In this document: one piece after another, positions 1-12,451 of the stretch
Numbering within the stretch: position 1 is the stretch's first letter
How the letters are laid out: each line of letters starts with the position of its first letter
Assembly (NCBI GenBank): GCA_036346205.1
Contig: JARFJB010000931.1
Span: 929,501-993,500, forward strand
Source: Vesta saturnalis
Lineage: Eukaryota > Arthropoda > Insecta > Coleoptera > Lampyridae
Direction of reading: 5' to 3'
Length of the DNA: 64,000 nucleotides
Translations under genes and position numbers: made by a program
The notes under the pieces: model-generated
What the model saw: only the letters and a program-made list of their open reading frames with translations
What the model was told of the DNA's origin: nothing
Databases searched by the model: none

Positions 1-94
1 TTATCAAACATGCACCAACTTTTGGCAATACCTGTATTTTGGACGAGCGATTAATAAAAAAAATTCCCATATGTTGCACACTTAAGTGACCACA

Positions 95-96
<2 letters not shown>

Positions 97-150
<54 letters not shown>
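97..150. repeat. (TA)n microsatellite
   Basis: About 54 bases of uninterrupted TA dinucleotide, directly followed by a TG/CG tract. Long open frames across it are artefacts of the dinucleotide period. Confidence 0.97.
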
Positions 151-153
<3 letters not shown>

Positions 154-299
154 ATGTGTGTGTGTGTGTGTGTGCGTGTGCGTGTGCGTGTGCGTGTGCG
201 GTGCGAGTGCGGTCGCGGCGCGTGCGCGTGCGCGTGTGCGTGTGCGTGTGCGTGTGCGTGTGCGTGTGCGTGTGCGCGTGCGCGTGCTCGTGCGCGCGC

Positions 300-342
<43 letters not shown>

Positions 343-351
343 TGTGTGTGT
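154..351. repeat. TG/CG alternating tract, partly TGTGCG hexamer
   Basis: A run of TG, CG and the hexamer TGTGCG, ending in a TGCG tetramer run. With the preceding TA tract it gives about 250 bases of nearly unbroken alternating purine-pyrimidine, a composition known to favour Z-DNA. The same hexamer on the opposite strand recurs at 20.8-21.7 kb. Confidence 0.95.
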
Positions 352-369
352 AAGCACGAGATTAAGCAA

Positions 370-3100
370 GTTCTAAAATACCAAAAGACTTTAAAGTCTC
401 AAATACCAGTGCAGAAAATTTCAAATGTTTTGATATCTAAGCTAACTAAAACTAGTTACAACAGGTCCTTAAAAAATAACGAAACTAAACCGTTATCATG
501 ATCAAATTACAAATTATTCGAAAAGAACTAATCTAAACTGCAATCTAAGTTCTATTTACAAAAATCCACAAGCATTACACTTGCGAAGTTGCGTTACGCT
601 TCTTGATTAATAGTTAACCCATTCAATTTGAAATAATTCTTCGTTTGAGCAAACGAAACTCCTACATATGTTGTGCTGCAAAAGTCAAATATATCAACAT
701 CCTACGATACTACGATCGTATTTACAGAATTGGAGTTATTTTATTTGGATAGATCAATCCCTCTTTACTGTTATAGGTGCTGTCATTTAAGGTAAATAGT
801 GACACCGATATAATTTTGTTTTGTTTTGCATATGAATTTGAAATTGCATTTGTTTTGAATTTCTTCTTTTTTTTTAATTGCGTTTGACTGATGATAATAC
901 GTAGGTACTAATATTTTGGCGAAGCTCCGGAATATTGTAATCCAATAATTAAAATACTTATCTTTTAGGTATTACATCGTGTATTTTTTGTTTATCTTTA
1001 TTTCGGTAACAATTACAGTTATCGTCATCAGTAAATGATAATATAAAAAGTACAGAATTTAATATCTAAAAGATAAGTATTTTAGTTGTGTGTGATAATC
1101 GTGAAGGTTTACATTTTCATACGGTAGACTAATAAGTTGATATTTAATTTAGGTTCTGGAGCCCTGGTAATCATTACCATCGACTAAATTTAGCAGGTCA
1201 ATTCGGCCTACGACCCAACGCGGCATTCCTCTGCCAGGTCCTTTGATTATAACGCCGTTACAAAAAACCCGTGATAGGGTGTTTTTATAAACATGGTTGA
1301 GTTGGTTTAGATCAAACTAGTGGAATTTGCGCTTTGTTTAATTATCGTGGAATTTTATCTTAACGGCGCTTGGCGAGATTAAATTTGAAGTAAAGTTCGT
1401 AATATATGTAATGTTCAAGTTCATTCAATGTTTTCTTACTTTGATGATGAAAATTTGTTAGGATTAGTGTAAAGGTATTATCTAAAGCTTGTAATAATGA
1501 CGTTTGAGTATGATCACAGGATGAGACATTTTTAATGTTGCTTATTTCGCCAATTGTTGAAGCTACCCGTGAAAGGAAGTTTCTCGTGGAAACTAATGAA
1601 TCAGCTCATGAAAATAGTTTTTTTTATTGGCTGAAAATGTAATGTATTTAATTAGTTTTAGTAGAGGGAAGAGCGTTGCTTCCAGTGTTGCCAGTCATAC
1701 AATGATAGTGGTATTTCTACCATAACATGATGACTGACACTATATACTGTAATACACTACTATAATGTACCATAATTTAATAAAAAATAGATATTAAATT
1801 AATTGAAAAAATAAAGTAACTACCTTCAGCACATTGCTTGTGCACTCTAAATTAACATTTCGAACTCTTTGTTGGGTGAAGAACATTACTCCAAACCCTT
1901 TTGACGGCATTGTCGGAATGCAGAGTGCGACCAGTTGAAACGGCTCACCACAGTGCCGTTTTGCAAAAGTTTTGAAATTTTGTTACTGAAATTCAGTTGT
2001 TGTGAGTCAGTGTGAAGGTGTTGGTTTGTTTAAAATTTTATTCTTTATCGCGTTTCACGGAAGTTTTAACAACTCTGTCGTTCAGTTTTCTCTGAAATGC
2101 CATTATAAATTAGTAAAAATACCATGTTTTACTTTTTGTAGTCTGGCACGCCTGGACGCTTCGTTTTGAGTGAGGTTATCTAAATTTAAGATAGTTACAA
2201 CCTTAAAGTGACAAAATGCGATAGGCCGATGCGCCCTAGGCGGTTTAAGTAGGAATATTTTCCATAGCTATGTAATTAGTCGAGCACTAACAAAGTCTTA
2301 TGCGTATTGCAGACATTCCGAATCTATTAAACATTATTGTATTTACCTATTGAGATGTGCACTTTTTTATTAAGTGCGAAGTGTTCATTTCCGGCTATGC
2401 CGCCTGTCGTTTACGTCTGGCGTACCGAGTCCCGCCGGATATGTTATGAAAAATGTAAGTTACTGTCTAACTAAAGTTGGGAAAGCTGTAGAACTTCACT
2501 AAATCCATCGTATTAATATAAATACCATTTAAATTGTTATTTCGTGTTGAAGTTAACGTACTATTACTACCGTATCTGGACTTTATGAAGAGTACATAAA
2601 TAGATCTTGTTTAGTATGTTAGTAACTTAAAGCAAATACCGACTATAGTGACCGTGGAAGGACGTTAGCTGCACCATCTAAGAATTTCCATTTATTAAGG
2701 AATTTATTAAAAAATCACTCGAATTCCTTTAGTTTATTTTTCTTTATGAATACAAGGGTTGGTGAGACTGTATATATTTTAAGCTTTAATTTCAATTTAT
2801 TATTATTGCAGGGCATTTCCAATGATTTATTACAGATGAATGTACACATTCTCTGCAAACATATCGATGAGTTCTCGTTTCTATTTATTTATAGGTGTGA
2901 CCTTTGCGTTACGTTCTGTTTGCTGCTGTTTTTCCTCTCCTTACGTAAACGGATGTTTTGGGGAAGCACAAGGAAACATTACTTTGCACTTAGTTGTTTT
3001 TAAACTTGATGTGCTTTAATTTGGCACCATTTGTCCGCGGACAAACGTTTCTCACATTTGGCATTGAATATTTTTGTATAATTTTTTTTAATAATTGTGA
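370..3100. other. AT-rich stretch, no recognisable gene
   Basis: No open frame here shows a recognisable domain. The 2,746-3,003 frame has no family features and ordinary AT-rich composition. The one structure that stands out is a short inverted repeat at 950-1084. Confidence 0.6.
950..1084. repeat. 19-bp perfect inverted repeat around a 97-base spacer
   Basis: The left arm at 950-968 (taaaatacttatcttttag) is the exact reverse complement of 1066-1084. The spacer is AT-rich and non-coding. It could be the ends of a tiny MITE or a chance hairpin; no target duplication was identified. Confidence 0.6.
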
Positions 3101-3109
3101 TCCTGAACA

Positions 3110-4100
3110 CGGGAAGTTTGGCCTACCGCGCTAAAGCATTCAGGAACTATTAGAAGGGTGGGCTGAGGATATTAGATTTTTTCATATCATAAGTTATAGG
3201 AAAACAGGAACTAGGAACGTCATTCCAGAATTTGGAATGTGAATTGAAGAATGTGGATTACGCCTGTTTGGTATGACAGATAGAGATCTGTACTACATAT
3301 TGATAATGTGAACCGAATATTACTAGCAAAGATGCCCGAGATGGTATCAAAGAATGTAATTCAGCAGCGCAATAGCCATTGCAGTACCGATAATACGAAG
3401 AAAGGACTATTTTACGATCAGCTGCTTTTGTAGCTGGTAGAAGTTGGTTAACCCATTATAGATATGGAGATACAGTAATTCCCAACATAGTAACAGAATC
3501 TGAAAACTTCAGATCTGAGCCATTCATGCTTACAACAGGAAATAATCGCTGTTCTTTGGCAGACACAAGACGACACTGAGTTTTATTAGCATTAAAATTA
3601 ACTAGATTATTACTTCACCATGCAAGGATACGTCGAATGGCCTTGTTGATTGAAAATTCCATTTGAGATTTACGGTCTAGCTGTGAAATAGAAGGTGGAT
3701 TACCATTACGAGTAGACTGAGGTGAACTACAATGAAGAGTGCTTTCGACAGCAGAGCAATGGTTGAATTATAAGATCATTTATGTACAGCAGAAAAAGTG
3801 TAGGTACTATTGTGAAGGAAAAGAGAAACTCAATTGATGAGCGTATTATTTAACCCACCGAGGTGGGTTTGACAAATAAATAAATGCTGTAGAGATTACA
3901 ACTGTTTCACCGGATTGTACTAATGTATTGTTCCAAACTTGGATCACATATGAAAGAAGATCTCCTGTTGAACGATTCTGCCTTGTGCAATATTGGTGGT
4001 CACTAGCGAGTTGGTTAGTTTGAAGGAAAGAAAGTAGTTGCTGATTGATGGCTTTTCAGTTATGTTGCATCTGAACAAGACTTCTTGAACCAGGGTTGGG
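3110..4100 (-). pseudogene. Non-LTR reverse transcriptase fragment with internal deletions
   Basis: Minus-strand translation gives NRSTGDLLSYVIQVWNN (RT block 2-like), FLLYINDL (the block before the catalytic YADD), then LDRKSQMEFSINKAIRRILAW and FNANKTQCRLVSA plus LKFSDSVTMLGITVSPYL, the segment that normally follows the catalytic block in jockey/CR1 RTs. The C-terminal part contains FFNSHSKFWNDVPSSCFP, a conserved tail seen in these elements. The 'AFD' and 'ADD' catalytic segments are not legible; there is not enough DNA between NRSTGDLL and FLLYINDL, so a block has been deleted. It cannot be functional. Confidence 0.82.
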
Positions 4101-4188
4101 AACGATAATCACCTATACAATTACACAATATTCCCTCCATGAATATGTTTCAAAGAAATTCCGAAATCACTCAATTTAGCTAACTTAA

Positions 4189-4745
4189 TCACCACAAGGT
4201 TCTATCAGTATTGCGAAAAACAGAGGAATTAGGGACAGTAGCAGTTATTTCTATTAGACAATGGTCAGATAGACCTAGTGGCGAAAGAACTGAAGTTTGA
4301 TAAACAAGTGGGTTTGATGTAAGAAATAGACCTTGAAAACGTGGAGTATGGTTAGAGTCATCAAGGATTCTTGTGGTTTCAAAAATCATTTGCGTGAGAT
4401 CACACGGTAAAAAGCAATTGTCTCTGCATTATGACCAGCAGGATTAGTAGTACATATATATTGGAGCCAATTAGAGTTATGAATATCGAAATTAAGATGA
4501 AATTGATGTATCTCAAGATTGAAGCTAAGACAGAAGGTAGTCAACTTTCAAACTAAGGTAATCGAAGAAGTCTTGAAAGTTACTGTCGTTAGGAAATCTA
4601 TAAATGTAATACTAGAATTTCACAAATTTGGACCAGAATTTTTAACCAGATCACGTCGAATTTTTTATTCTATAAAGAAATCCTCTTGTAAGGGATGTTG
4701 TCCGTGAGATAGGCACACACTCCTACTTTGAATCGAAAGGAAGAA
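4189..4745 (-). pseudogene. Non-LTR apurinic-type endonuclease fragment
   Basis: Reading from the right, the translation contains VGVCAYLTDNIPYKRIS, FDVIWLKI, a block ending HNSNWLQ (the site of the usual GDFN.HN..WL), TNPAGHNAE, then GLFLTSNPLVYQTSVLSPLG followed by LSDHCLIEIT. The order and spacing are those of the endonuclease/exonuclease/phosphatase domain that nicks target DNA in jockey/CR1 elements, and SDHCLI is its terminal catalytic SDH motif. The GDFN motif itself is eroded, and several stops and frame changes interrupt the reading. Family membership is clear; the exact clade is not. Confidence 0.82.
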
Positions 4746-4769
4746 TATAACATCTTTGCCGATTTATTT

Positions 4770-7700
4770 TTTGTGTGTTATTGTTCACTTTATATTAATA
4801 TAGGATCGAATATCAGCTATTCCGGGCTTTAGAGTTTTTTATGTTAATTTGGAACCGCTAACCCCAGAAACTGTTACAGCACAATTGTTCTCCCTATAGA
4901 AGAAATTTTTTTCTAATTATTGAGGAATGAGAAATTGTTTAAGCACTTTGTCGGATTGTTTGATAAACTGTTGGTAAATAAAAACATTAATTTCTGATTA
5001 ATAAGGATTTTGGTGTAAGGTCTTAAAAACAGAATTCTAAGATTTCAGGCAAACCCATTCATACCATTTCGGTTCCAAGACATTAAAAATATTGTAAAAC
5101 TATTGATACGGACATACGTACATTAATATACTAAACGCTATTATTACGCAGTACGGCATAAGCAAACATAAACAATACGAAATAATGATACAAGATACAA
5201 TTCCATGGCGTTCCAACAAAAACGAGCTGACTTTATTGTCGATGCGCACACTTATAATTATACATTTTCTTTACTTAAACTTCTATCAAGCTATGTAATT
5301 ATTGATACTAACGGCTATGTACTTTATAAAGCTTTCAACATATCATAATAACTTAATTTCTAATGATTTGACACAATGTTCCACCTCAATTATTATAAGT
5401 TTCCAAATTTTAATTTGGTCGGTAAGCTAAAACTGGATACTAATAATAAAACTTAAAGCCCCAAGACGAGAAATGTTTGGTCGATTCATAAAAGTTTTTG
5501 ATATCCTCAATATGCGATGTACCAAATCAGTTTGTACATTTACATTTCTAACAAACTACGGAAAGCACGATTAGCTTCTAACCAACAGGACGCTTGGCTT
5601 CGGTACGCCTAAATGTCCACGTTCTTATACTACATTTGTATGCAGTCAAGATTAGATGTTAACTGACTAAAATTTCTTAAATACGTTACGCTTCCAACTA
5701 ATCAGTAAATTCCATTTTAATGAGCTGAAGCGTTAATTTCTATGCGAAAGCTTCCCAACGGTAAACTGTCAATTTTGTAAAAAAAGTACGATAAATTATT
5801 TAGTTTAGATATATACTAAGCTTCCATTAGTTTCCTTCTAGAACAGCATTTGTTTAGGTTACTCTGTATTAGAGAGTTAAAAGAGTTAAAAACGAGCTTT
5901 TGGAGTTTGGACCTGTATTGAAATTCAGCGAAGAAAACGGTCTAGATTTAAATGTGTGGAACTTAACTAAGTATTAATAGAACATTCAGGATTAAGGAAA
6001 ATAAAATAAGCTATGATCTCTTCGGAAACATGAAGAAAATATTGAAGTGTGGTCAGGCAATAGGAGTGTTCTCGTATGAAGGAAATTGTTTGCCAAATTA
6101 CGGACATTACGGTTTGTACTAAACGTTGCTTGGGGTTTCGGTGAGTGACGTATTGTAAGAGTGCAAGTGAGAGTGGGGAACTGCGCACAACTGACAATGC
6201 TTGCGTTGCTATTCTTGTGAACTATAAATGAAAATGAAATTGTTTAAACTTATGTACATTAGAACGCAATATAAAAAAGTTTGGTTCTTTACCAGCGCAG
6301 ACGACAGATACAATACTTGGTGAAGCTTACAAATTTTGTAAAAATTTACATAGATACACGATTTCAATCGATATAGGCTAGGTATTTATAATTCTTGTTA
6401 TGATTTTGTTTCGTGATACAATTTATGTAAAATTATATAACACTACTATTTATAAAATTCTGTAATGCATTGGATAGGTAGAGAATCGTGACAAAATATT
6501 GAGTACCTAGCTGAATCTACACACTATATTCAGAAGTAATTATTTGTTCATTGATCCAAACGTAAAGCTATACATCACAAAATATAACTCATAACAACTT
6601 TGATAAAGTAATGCTTCACTTAAAAGAAACTTGTAGCTGGAATCATGGGAGCTTTATTACTTTCAAACATTCAATTATTTTATTATTTAAACTTTCACAG
6701 TTATTTTTAAGCATAATCTTTAATAATAATAACAATAATAATACTGTTTATTAAATATGAAAGAAATAAAAACATAAATTTGTTATTTGGAGTTTAAACT
6801 GTGTTAATTCAAATTTATCGTTCACCTACATGTACGGCAGTCATAATGAGAAAATAAGTATTAATGTATTTGATATTTATCAAAAGTTATTGTTCTTACA
6901 AAGTTTTAATTTCCAGTCTGATACATCTTTTAGTACTTTGAATATGCTATGATTCAAAATTACCCACGCGTCTCTTCTTAATTTTATCAAAGGCTTTTGC
7001 GACACTTTTAAATTGTATAACATTTTTTTCTTTACTTATGCTTTATTTCGTGGAAGTTTATATAACAAATACGTAACGTATAATTTTGAAGCATTTAAGA
7101 GGTAGATTTTTACGCAAATTTGAACTTTATTTTGTACATTTTATATATCTGATTCCTGTTAAAAACCATACCTTTTATTATTCATAGCTACAATAACGTT
7201 TTAATAATTTTTGTTCCTTTTTAGTGTAACACTGAATGTGTTGCAGGACTCTGATCACACAAAATAAATCACAGTATCAAAATAAAATCGAACATCGAAC
7301 GGTTGTACCGCTTTGTTGCTTATTTAATGAAAGTGAAAGTTTGAAAGTTTAATGAGATCTAGTAGCCTAAAGTCCTTGATCGACATTATTCTTTATAATT
7401 TATTTGTTGTTGAAGATTTCTACATTTTTGTAGATATCAAGATCACACTTATTAACACACTCGACTAAATACATATTATTATCTACTGTACTATTTTCAA
7501 GAATACGTAGGTACATACGGCGTATTCATTCCAACGTTTATGTTTGATATAAGGTAAATGTTGTTTAAAGAGAATTTTGATAAGTTGTTTGGTTTTCTAT
7601 AGATATAATTGATCAAAATGTGTTCACTTAATTTTATGAATTACCGATTTATGGTGCTTATACACTTGAACTTGTAGCGTCCCCCAGGTACCCCATCTTG

Positions 7701-9530
7701 AAAAGTGTAATCTGAACTTATTTGCAAGAATGAAAATTGAAGAACACAACAGTCGCTAAGCAATTTATCTTAACTGTACTGGCCATAATGTTACTATTAC
7801 TCACTGACTTTCCTGACAATAATTAAAATATTAGAATTTATTTACCAGTCTGATATTTAATTACTCGCAAACCTAAAAACTGATCAAAAGAATTAGCCGT
7901 CTAGTGGTAGCTACTCTGTGTTATGTGAACTAGATAGGCTTGGATGAGGCTAAATGTTGCATCATGTGGGACAGGTAAACAATGAAACTACTCAAATGAG
8001 AATTAACGAGCTTTGCGCAATGATGGTTCGACCCGTTAATTTACTAAGGAAAAGAACCACCAATAAAACCCAATTTGTTCATGAATAAGTAATTGCGCAA
8101 GTACATTAATAAATCAAATAACACAAAAAACAATGAAAGGCTTAAATATATAACAAAACACTATTAAATCAGGTTAAAGTGCGTACAAAATTACAGCATT
8201 AAGAGAAAAATAAATAAAAAACAGTTTAGTTACACATAAACACAATAAAAAAGATAAACCCATGTAGTCACACCCACAACTGTGTCATAAATAATAAGAA
8301 TAAAAATCGTAATACGAAACATGTGACCCTTTAAAACCAATCATGCCGGTCTTTAAATAAATAAGCACATAAAACAATAAGGTAAATGCAAGGACAAAAG
8401 AAAACAGACAAGGCATTTACACGTACACAATTGTTTAGTGACTACTAAAGCATAAAATACATGCGTAAAATTACAATAAATTACATATAAAGAGAAATTA
8501 GTTCGCAGGAAAACAATTCTACTTAGCAAACCGACAAAAAACTCATTAAAACAAATCCTTACTAGGGTAAGTTTTAAATAAGTCATAACGCCGTGACCAA
8601 TATATAATGTTGAGTGCGTTAGAAAAATGTAGCGCCCCTTTCTCAGGTTACACATTCATCTATACAACAATAAAAATTATAATAAAATTCGAGGTGTTTA
8701 ATGGTGATCTGGACCCGGGAGTATGTAGACACTCGGCAATTGCACATTAAAATTAATAACCAAGCAGTATCCTGTACCCGTTCGCCCACGCCCACCTCTA
8801 CGCAAATATAAAAATAAATAACAAACAGCAATGCTAACTCACACAAATACAAGAGTGCAGGAGCCCTGTACTGTCTTTCATTTTAGCAGATTTCAGCTTA
8901 ATGAACCCGCGTGCGAATGAGATACCTTTGCAAGGAAATGTTCGATTTTTAATACGTTATATAGGCTTGTAGAATTATTTGCTGTCAGCCTTAATTTATA
9001 TAAAAATACTTACTTACACTTGAAAGACACAAATCGTTAACGTATGCGGTTTAACTTGAAAAAGGGTGACTGTTATTTATAGATTAATATTTGAAAAACA
9101 CATTAAAACTAACACCCGAAAGAAATTGGCTGATTCAAAAGAAAATGTACACGCAAGAGATATTTTAAAGGCAAACTGGTTACAATGCGGGTATTTAATT
9201 AACCACACCGATCTGGCTCGATCGACACTCTAATTGTAACTAACTTTCCCCCCGATTTCAAACTAACTATATTTACTCCGGCAGTCAACCCCCATTTTTC
9301 AAAAGTAATAAAAAAACAAAAAATTATTACGTTGGAACAGTTTCATATTAATTATTGAACATCTTTATTTTAAAAATATGCATTCGTCCGTAACAAGCCC
9401 TATATTTAGGTCTCAAGTTTCAACGTACAGCAAAGATCCTTTGGATTCGCGCTGTTCCACCGTAATGTATTATTAAATCAGTGACATTTTTACATCAAGA
9501 GCACGCGTATATAAATTTTCAACAATTCAC
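4770..9530. other. AT-rich stretch, nothing recognised
   Basis: Short open frames (5,967-6,197; 8,353-8,655; 8,643-8,852, all minus) have no recognisable motif and base composition like the surroundings. A short TAA/AAT repeat lies near 6,720-6,745. Confidence 0.6.
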
Positions 9531-9829
9531 CACGTCTGTTTTTCTACCCTAATATGTGTTTCCTTTTTCTGTTCAACCTTTACTCAAGTATCACTTACAA
9601 ACATTCCCACATTTCTTATATAAACCCTCAAATAAAATATTCTGGAAACAATAGCAAATTACGACGTATTAAAAAGAAATTAAAAAATCCACTTTTCTTT
9701 CGCGGTAACAATGCCGATTTGACAAACGTTTATTACAATAATAAAATTTTTGCGGTACGCTACCTACAAACTTTGGGGTATCTAGAATCTCGAAAGAGCT
9801 GTAAAGTACAGTTTGAGTACTTATTATAT

Positions 9830-10300
9830 TCAAATTAACTGTTGAGAAGAAGTTAGTCCAACTCTATAATGGTTACCACTTAAGTATGCTAATTAAAAAA
9901 AGTCACAACAAAGGAAAAGAAAGACCTGCATCTGCACTATAATGTACGGAGTGTAAGAAAAGAAAAGTATTTGCATCATAATATTAAGAATGTGTTTTAC
10001 TTTCCTCAAAAGCCCCCTTCATTGGCCCATTGCTATCCAAATCGGCTTATGTTCAGATAAAGACACATTATCTATTGTACTATTTTTTTCAGGAATTGGT
10101 CATTTAGTTTTCTTTACCACAAATCTGTACCTCAGTATCAAATGGTCGGGGTGTCCATTTTACCAATTTTACAGGAAAGAAAAAACACGTTTTCATTGGC
10201 CATAACCATAAAAATCGGCAAGACATGTACAAGCAGCATTTTTTATTGATCTGTTATTGTTACCAGATTAAAACATATTACAGTGTAAATTTATATTTTT
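9830..10300. repeat. Dispersed AT-rich repeat, copy 1
   Basis: The block around 9,970-10,012 (atttgcatcataatattaag, then a CTTTCCTCAAAAGC-type segment) is similar to 14,489-14,530 (atttgcattataattttaaa, then CTTTCCCCAAAAGT). Upstream, 'caaattaactgt' also occurs in both. A phrase beginning CATTGGCC and ending AATCGGC occurs twice inside this copy, near 10,020 and 10,194. Non-coding diverged copies of an unknown repeat are the simplest reading. Confidence 0.5.
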
Positions 10301-10739
10301 TGGATTTCAAAATAAAACAAATAATTAAAAAAATTTGTGTATAACCGACTTTTTTCAATCATTGCAAATGATCGCATATTCTTCGAAATTTATTGAGCAA
10401 ACTATATTTTGTATTAAAAAAACGTTGTAAACAAAATACCAAATACATACCTCTATTCTCGAAAAATGGCAGGGGATACCATTAGATGTTCCAACTTTAC
10501 TGAGTGTTTTCGGAATTAGATACTGGGTAATCATAGGCTGATTCTGTCAGGTGTTATCGCATATTGGGTTGTTCTGACGGAAGGTAACATTTCTGTCCAA
10601 GGGACTGGATATCGTTTATAGTTTTATAGTATAGCGCTACTGGAGTGGGTTGTTTTATTTGAAACCTGACCTTTGAAATACTGAAAATTTGCCTACTTGT
10701 ATTTTTTTTCTACTAATGAGAGTAGATTGTGAGTTTTTA

Positions 10740-12170
10740 CTAAAACATAAATTTCTGAAATCGGAAAATTTTATTTCATGGTCATTTTGAATTTGATTTT
10801 GCCATTGCAAGTCCTTATAAACTGTGCCCAATCTCTAGAAATCTCCAATTTCTTTAGGTTTCGTTTCTTTCTTTCGATTATGGAATCGGCCTCCATATGA
10901 GTGTGATCTTTCAAAAGAAATTTGTGATTAATCACTCTTATATGTGGTCCGTGCCTCAGAATCTACATATGCGCCAGAATCATTTTCCAATTTCGATTTT
11001 GACAGTTATCCGACCAAATCGCTACTTCTTGAACTGAACGAGGCAAACACCCGGTGGCCCATTTTATGATACAGGATCAAATTTTGTTCGCACCACGTGT
11101 TCAATGCTTTCATTCCAGATCATATTATGGACGGTGTTCGAATTAGCTTCGAACATAGTTAAATTTAGTGACCAAATTTTGCGTAAATCAAAAAATTTAC
11201 TATTTTTTGTAAGATACAGCGTAGACAAGCATTTCTGGAGGTCTACCATAGCAGTAACTTTACTACTTCCTGAACGCTTACTGTCTAATTTGTCTTTCTA
11301 TTTCTATTGATACCTTCAATCAGCCTCTTCATAGTGCAGTTTCTGGTCTTGCATTATAGTCTCTGTGTTATCCTTGTTTTGGCAAAACGTTTAACACACT
11401 TACCACAGTCATCGCATGTCAGGAGCATGAAATGACAAATTGAACTAAAATTACCTCTGAACAGCCATTCCTTGACAAAAAAGTTCTTTAGCATGTTGAA
11501 ATTCTCGCATTCCTCAACTTACTATAAGTTTATAATAGAGAAGTTTAATTCAGGTCCTAGTCACTGTTTTTGAGTCATTTTCCTACAATAATGCCTGTAT
11601 GATGGATAACTCTGTATATGTTTAATTACCGATTGCTTCACAGTGTCTCGTAATGATGTATGTGGAGTAAATTGAACCTACCATCAGTTCTTAACATGCC
11701 ACCAGTTTCTCTTTTATGTACAGCATTCTTAACAAATTTATCGCCCAAAGAGAAGGTTTTTAAGAATGCAAGTAATTTACCTGTCTTATATACGCATCAT
11801 ACTCCCTTCTCCCTCGGCTTCTTTCGTTCGGTTTGGTGGTAACCAGTAATGCAATATATTGTTTGTGTTGACTCCAGCTAGTAGTAACTATACAGAAACA
11901 TTCGGAAAGTTTTTCTCTTTGTCCAGAAGTTTATTCGCACCTCTGCTTGCAACTACAGCGTGGTTTGATTTTACGTACTCGGGCTTCAGAATTATTTTTA
12001 CTCGTACAGGATTGGTAGGGTGACCCTCTTAACCTTTTGGCTTTTGCATCACTTTTTTCCCATTTATTTGATAATCTTTTACTAACTAACTGCCTATAAA
12101 ATAAAAGAGAAATAAGTAAATTATCGAGGACGGGAAATAAAAAAAAACATATCTTGACCATCATCATCCT
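10740..12170 (-). pseudogene. Relic of an uncharacterised transposase-like family (DUF7869-like)
   Basis: Fragments appear in order on the minus strand. First is a basic Cys-containing block KIKPRCSCKQRC (about 11,935-11,970). Next comes LSLGDKFVKNAVHKRETGG, then LRTDGR, followed by YRHYCRKMTQK and VEECENFNMLKN. Then come VDLQKCLSTLYLT (about 11,249), IWSLNLTMFEA, VAIWSDNCQNRNWKM (about 10,984-11,026) and INHKFLLKDHTHMEADSI (about 10,880-10,920). An abundant but poorly characterised protein family in arthropods has the same series: a Cys-rich head, D-L-Q-x-C-L, SDNC, and GHTHMEAD. I recall it as DUF7869; this is unverified. The acidic residues in those blocks would suit an RNase-H-like DDE/D fold; that is my inference. 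Many stops and frameshifts make it non-functional, and G of GHTH is D here. Confidence 0.68.
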
Positions 12171-12451
12171 TAATCATTTAGAGAATCCGAGTCAGATCCA
12201 GATAATGGAATGAAATCCTTATATGCATTTTAGTCATAGCTAAAGTAAGGTGGTTGAATGTCTAAATATTACATTAAGCCTGCAAGGAAAGCAACAGTAT
12301 GAAAAGTTACAGTTCAACCACATTTGGTTTTATTAGTGTTTGAGTTGTTTATATTAAACTTACCTTGACAGTTGTTTGGAACATTCAAATGGACTGTTCA
12401 AAATATCATTGGTCACATCGAACTTTCGAGTTGATGGGATGAAATGTTGTA

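Larger units (their letters stand above)
3110..4760 (-). mobile_element. Rearranged non-LTR retrotransposon (jockey/CR1-like) relic
   Basis: On the minus strand, fragments of a non-LTR polyprotein occur in the expected order: endonuclease (about 4,745 to 4,190), linker and RT (about 4,100 to 3,480), then the post-RT C-terminal part (about 3,480 to 3,110). Stops and frameshifts are frequent and the RT core is much too short, so there are internal deletions. The 5' end (ORF1 and the endonuclease start) is not seen, fitting 5' truncation followed by long decay. Neither a poly-A tail nor a target duplication was identified. Confidence 0.85.

Noticed and set aside
82..501. Open frames of TH/AR/CV dipeptide repeats
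   Set aside because: Translations of TA/TG/CG microsatellites on both strands.
2746..3003. 85-codon frame on the + strand
   Set aside because: Hydrophobic, AT-driven composition and no recognisable domain or splice context; kept as anonymous DNA.
5967..6197. 76-codon minus frame as a small gene
   Set aside because: No family features or promoter context; length expected by chance in such a window.
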